A stretch of DNA of 5,989 nucleotides, taken from Syntrophaceae bacterium. Its GTDB lineage: Bacteria; Desulfobacterota; Syntrophia; Syntrophales; UBA2185. Of the stretch, positions 5,475 through 5,989 are shown piece after piece. Within the stretch, counting starts at the first letter, position 1. Each line of letters begins with the position of its first letter. The DNA lies in contig JAFNGM010000253.1 in assembly GCA_017885225.1 (NCBI GenBank), forward strand, positions 1,496 through 7,484, read 5' to 3'. The notes under the pieces were generated by a model. It saw only the letters and a list, made by a program, of their open reading frames with translations, made no database searches and was not told the origin of the DNA. The position numbers and the translations under genes were made by a program.

Positions 5475-5989
5475 ATGAACTTTGAACTCAACAATACACA
5501 AAAGGATCTGCAGAATACTATGGCCGCCTTCTGCCATACGGAGATTCTGCCGGGCGCTGCCTCCCTGGACACAAGTCCGCAAGATCAGATTGCCGTCGTG
5601 CTAAAGACCAACATGAAAAAACTGGGGAACGCCGGTTACCTCAATCTTCTGCTGGAAGACGACCTGATCAGCCAGTGTGTGGCCGGTGAGGAAGTGGCCA
5701 AGGCCTGCCCGGCCACGTTTATCACCACGATGTCCACGGCAACTGCCTTCGGGATTCCCCTGAAGAAGTTCGGCACACCGTCCCAGCGAGAAAAATGTTT
5801 GTCCGCTATTGTCATGGGAGATTACATCGGAGGTCTGGCGTGCACCGAGTTCGACGCGGGTTCGGATATGAATGGCTTCAAAACCTTTGCTGAGAGGAAA
5901 GGCGACCGATGGGTGCTTTCCGGATATAAGTACCTCGTCACCAATGCGCCGATTGCCGATGCCCTGCTGGTTCTTGCCTGGACAGATCG
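5475..5989 (+). CDS. Divergent acyl-CoA dehydrogenase-like protein, N-terminal part, 3' truncated
   Basis: The frame is open from ATG 5475 to the window edge, giving 171 residues. The N-terminus FELNNTQKDLQNTM and the helix KKLGNAGYL (48-56) fit the helical domain of acyl-CoA dehydrogenases. The signature GGLACTEFDAGSD (119-131) and LSGYKYLVTNAP (148-159) fit the flavin/substrate beta-domain. It is divergent. The conserved PEEYGGxG loop after the second helix is missing: the KLG-to-TE spacing is about 9 residues shorter than in the dehydrogenase upstream, and no GG loop is present. TEP is changed to TEF. The Thr of the flavin-contacting (F/W)IT segment is kept in LVT. The C-terminal domain with the catalytic region is outside the window. 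Adjacent, unequal dehydrogenase genes are typical of heteromeric acyl-CoA dehydrogenases such as FadE28/FadE29 of Mycobacterium, so this may be the partner of the preceding gene. Family call is good; partnership is inferred. Confidence 0.82.
   Translation, partial: MNFELNNTQKDLQNTMAAFCHTEILPGAASLDTSPQDQIAVVLKTNMKKLGNAGYLNLLLEDDLISQCVAGEEVAKACPATFITTMSTATAFGIPLKKFGTPSQREKCLSAIVMGDYIGGLACTEFDAGSDMNGFKTFAERKGDRWVLSGYKYLVTNAPIADALLVLAWTD

Larger units (their letters stand above)
1..5989 (+). other. Probable single operon for catabolism of a bulky acyl-CoA
   Basis: All seven genes face the same way. The spacings are 13 bases, an 8-base overlap, 16, 33, 11 and 14 bases, and no terminator-like hairpin with a T-run was seen in any gap. 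The operon extends beyond both window edges, so its promoter and any regulator, hydratase, hydroxyacyl dehydrogenase, CoA ligase or CoA-transferase would lie outside. Confidence 0.75.

Overview
The window is a single-direction stretch of a catabolic acyl-CoA operon. Seven genes lie on the + strand, with gaps of 11-33 bases or short overlaps and a strong AGGAGG-type ribosome binding site before each visible start. Both ends cut a gene. I see no promoter, terminator, RNA gene, repeat array or mobile element. Base composition (mid-50s percent GC by eye), the purine-rich ribosome binding sites and the gene content suggest a bacterium, plausibly an anaerobe of the Desulfobacterota/Syntrophales type. 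That assignment is an inference from gene content and is weak.

Layout: (1) 2-538, C-terminal part of a thiolase-like protein (SCP-x/lipid-transfer type). (2) 552-1766, a complete second thiolase-like protein that lacks the usual catalytic residues. (3) 1759-2922, an unusual three-domain protein with two tandem SCP2-like domains followed by a DUF35 zinc-ribbon/OB-fold domain. (4) 2939-3394, a stand-alone DUF35 protein. (5) 3428-4300, a DUF849 / beta-keto acid cleavage enzyme (BKACE). (6) 4312-5460, a full acyl-CoA dehydrogenase lacking the usual C-terminal catalytic Glu. (7) 5475-5989, the N-terminal part of a second, divergent acyl-CoA dehydrogenase.

How they may work together: thiolase-like proteins with DUF35 partners form complexes in other systems. 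Examples are archaeal thiolase/HMG-CoA synthase, BbsAB in anaerobic toluene degradation, and the Ltp2-ChsH2 retro-aldolase of steroid side-chain degradation. Two adjacent acyl-CoA dehydrogenases recall the heteromeric FadE28/FadE29-type enzymes, which sit in the same Mycobacterium operon as Ltp2 and ChsH2. My reading is that this operon oxidises and cleaves a bulky or branched acyl-CoA. The dehydrogenases would introduce the double bond, and a two-thiolase/two-DUF35 complex with built-in SCP2 lipid-binding domains would perform carbon-carbon bond cleavage. The BKACE would process a free beta-keto acid with acetyl-CoA. The substrate is unknown. The most unusual items are the SCP2-SCP2-DUF35 fusion and the loss of canonical catalytic residues in several enzymes of the same operon.
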